Below, in pieces: positions 63,454 through 64,000 of a DNA stretch of 64,000 bases. The DNA lies in assembly GCA_963969345.1 (NCBI GenBank), contig OZ017769.1, positions 7,815,725 to 7,879,724 on the forward strand. The letters run 5' to 3'. Source of the stretch: Turbatrix aceti. Its lineage: Eukaryota > Nematoda > Chromadorea > Rhabditida > Panagrolaimidae. Both the position numbers and the translations under genes were made by a program. The notes below the pieces were generated by a model. The model was given only the letters and a program-made list of their open reading frames with translations, ran no database searches and had not been told where the DNA came from. Every line of letters starts with the position of its first letter. Positions within the stretch are counted from its first letter, which is position 1.

Positions 63454-64000
63454 TTCAGGCACTTGAACGTTGTGAAAACAGAAAAATTGACAACGAATAG
63501 GTATACGACAGAACAATAGAGCAATGTACAAACGTGGTGTCAACAAAAATGAATGAACAAAATAAAACCAAAAAGATGGAATGGAACGCGCGTTTTCAAT
63601 TTCAACCAAGCTTTCTTTTTGTCGCTACGAGAGCCTTGAGTGCGCGCGCGTTCGTTGAAAGTGTTTTTGTTTTCTGTTGTTTTCGTTTGATCCGGCTAAT
63701 TTTGGTAATTGCAGTTGCTCTGGTTTTTGTAAATCTTTTTTATGCGTTTTATCTTGTTACTTTTTCTTTTTTTGTTGCGTGATTGGTTTTTGCACTGTTT
63801 TTTCTTCCAAAATTCAAGAAAATTAAATTTTTCGTTTCAACTAAATAAATCTTCTTTTTTTGCGTTTTTTGACTTTTTCTGCCCTCAAATCCCCAAAATT
63901 CATCCACGAAACCACCTTGAACCAGAAGACATTTATTTCATGACACTACGTCAGATACTTCGATCACGCATGCAAGATAAGCTTCAATAGGAGTATGTAC
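63454..64000. other. Upstream flank of the Acinus gene
   Basis: Non-coding as far as can be seen: T-rich on the plus strand, with no splice-supported open frame. It is presumably the Acinus promoter, possibly shared with a divergent gene beyond the window. Confidence 0.45.

Noticed and set aside
63742..63990. Plus-strand frame ending in TLRQILRSRMQDKLQ at the right edge
   Set aside because: Mostly Phe-rich translation of T-runs; too little sequence remains to support a divergent gene.

Overview
The window looks like nuclear DNA from a small-genome invertebrate, most likely a nematode. Coding exons are interrupted by short GT-AG introns (the shortest convincing one is 49 bp) with TTTTCAG-type acceptors. 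Intergenic DNA is rich in A/T homopolymers. The ARID domain of the first gene reads like nematode CFI-1, with a GKPVTRIPIMAKQVLDLYEL core. No rRNA, tRNA, CRISPR or bacterial-type features were seen. All gene models below were built by eye from open frames and splice signals, without transcript data.

Layout: (1) 1-5234 is non-coding upstream DNA. (2) 5302-9079 (+) is an ARID3/Dead ringer/CFI-1 transcription factor gene with six coding exons. (3) 9770-10544 (+) is a small two-exon gene for a secreted, probably GPI-anchored, C-type-lectin-like protein with its own TATA box. (4) 44481-11157 (-) is a very large protein 4.1 (FRM-1/coracle-like) gene that converges on gene 3. (5) 44482-60400 is about 16 kb with no recognisable exon. 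(6) 63453-60909 (-) is an Acinus gene (SAP, RRM-like, RNPS1-SAP18-binding motif and RS tail).

The centrepiece is gene 4. Eight exons encode a canonical FERM plus FERM-adjacent region, and seven later exons encode a linker and the 4.1 C-terminal domain (about 869 aa in total). Between the two lies one essentially uninterrupted open region of about 23.5 kb (18610-42087). It encodes nearly 7,800 residues of AHNAK/periaxin-like V-E-x-P repeats punctuated by some thirty copies of a cysteine/basic module and a Tyr-Pro acidic motif. It starts with a good acceptor in phase 0, so it behaves as an optional giant exon, by analogy with the giant exons of neuronal ankyrins. A few one-base excesses interrupt the frame. 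They sit where repeat copies differ and sum to six, which points to consensus errors rather than decay. A separate short first exon (15645-15827) predicts a C-terminal-domain-only isoform.

Two copies of a 540-bp non-autonomous hAT-type transposon with perfect 8-bp target duplications are present, one inside an intron of gene 4 and one in the gene desert. A third, older MITE-like element lies just past the 3' end of Acinus.
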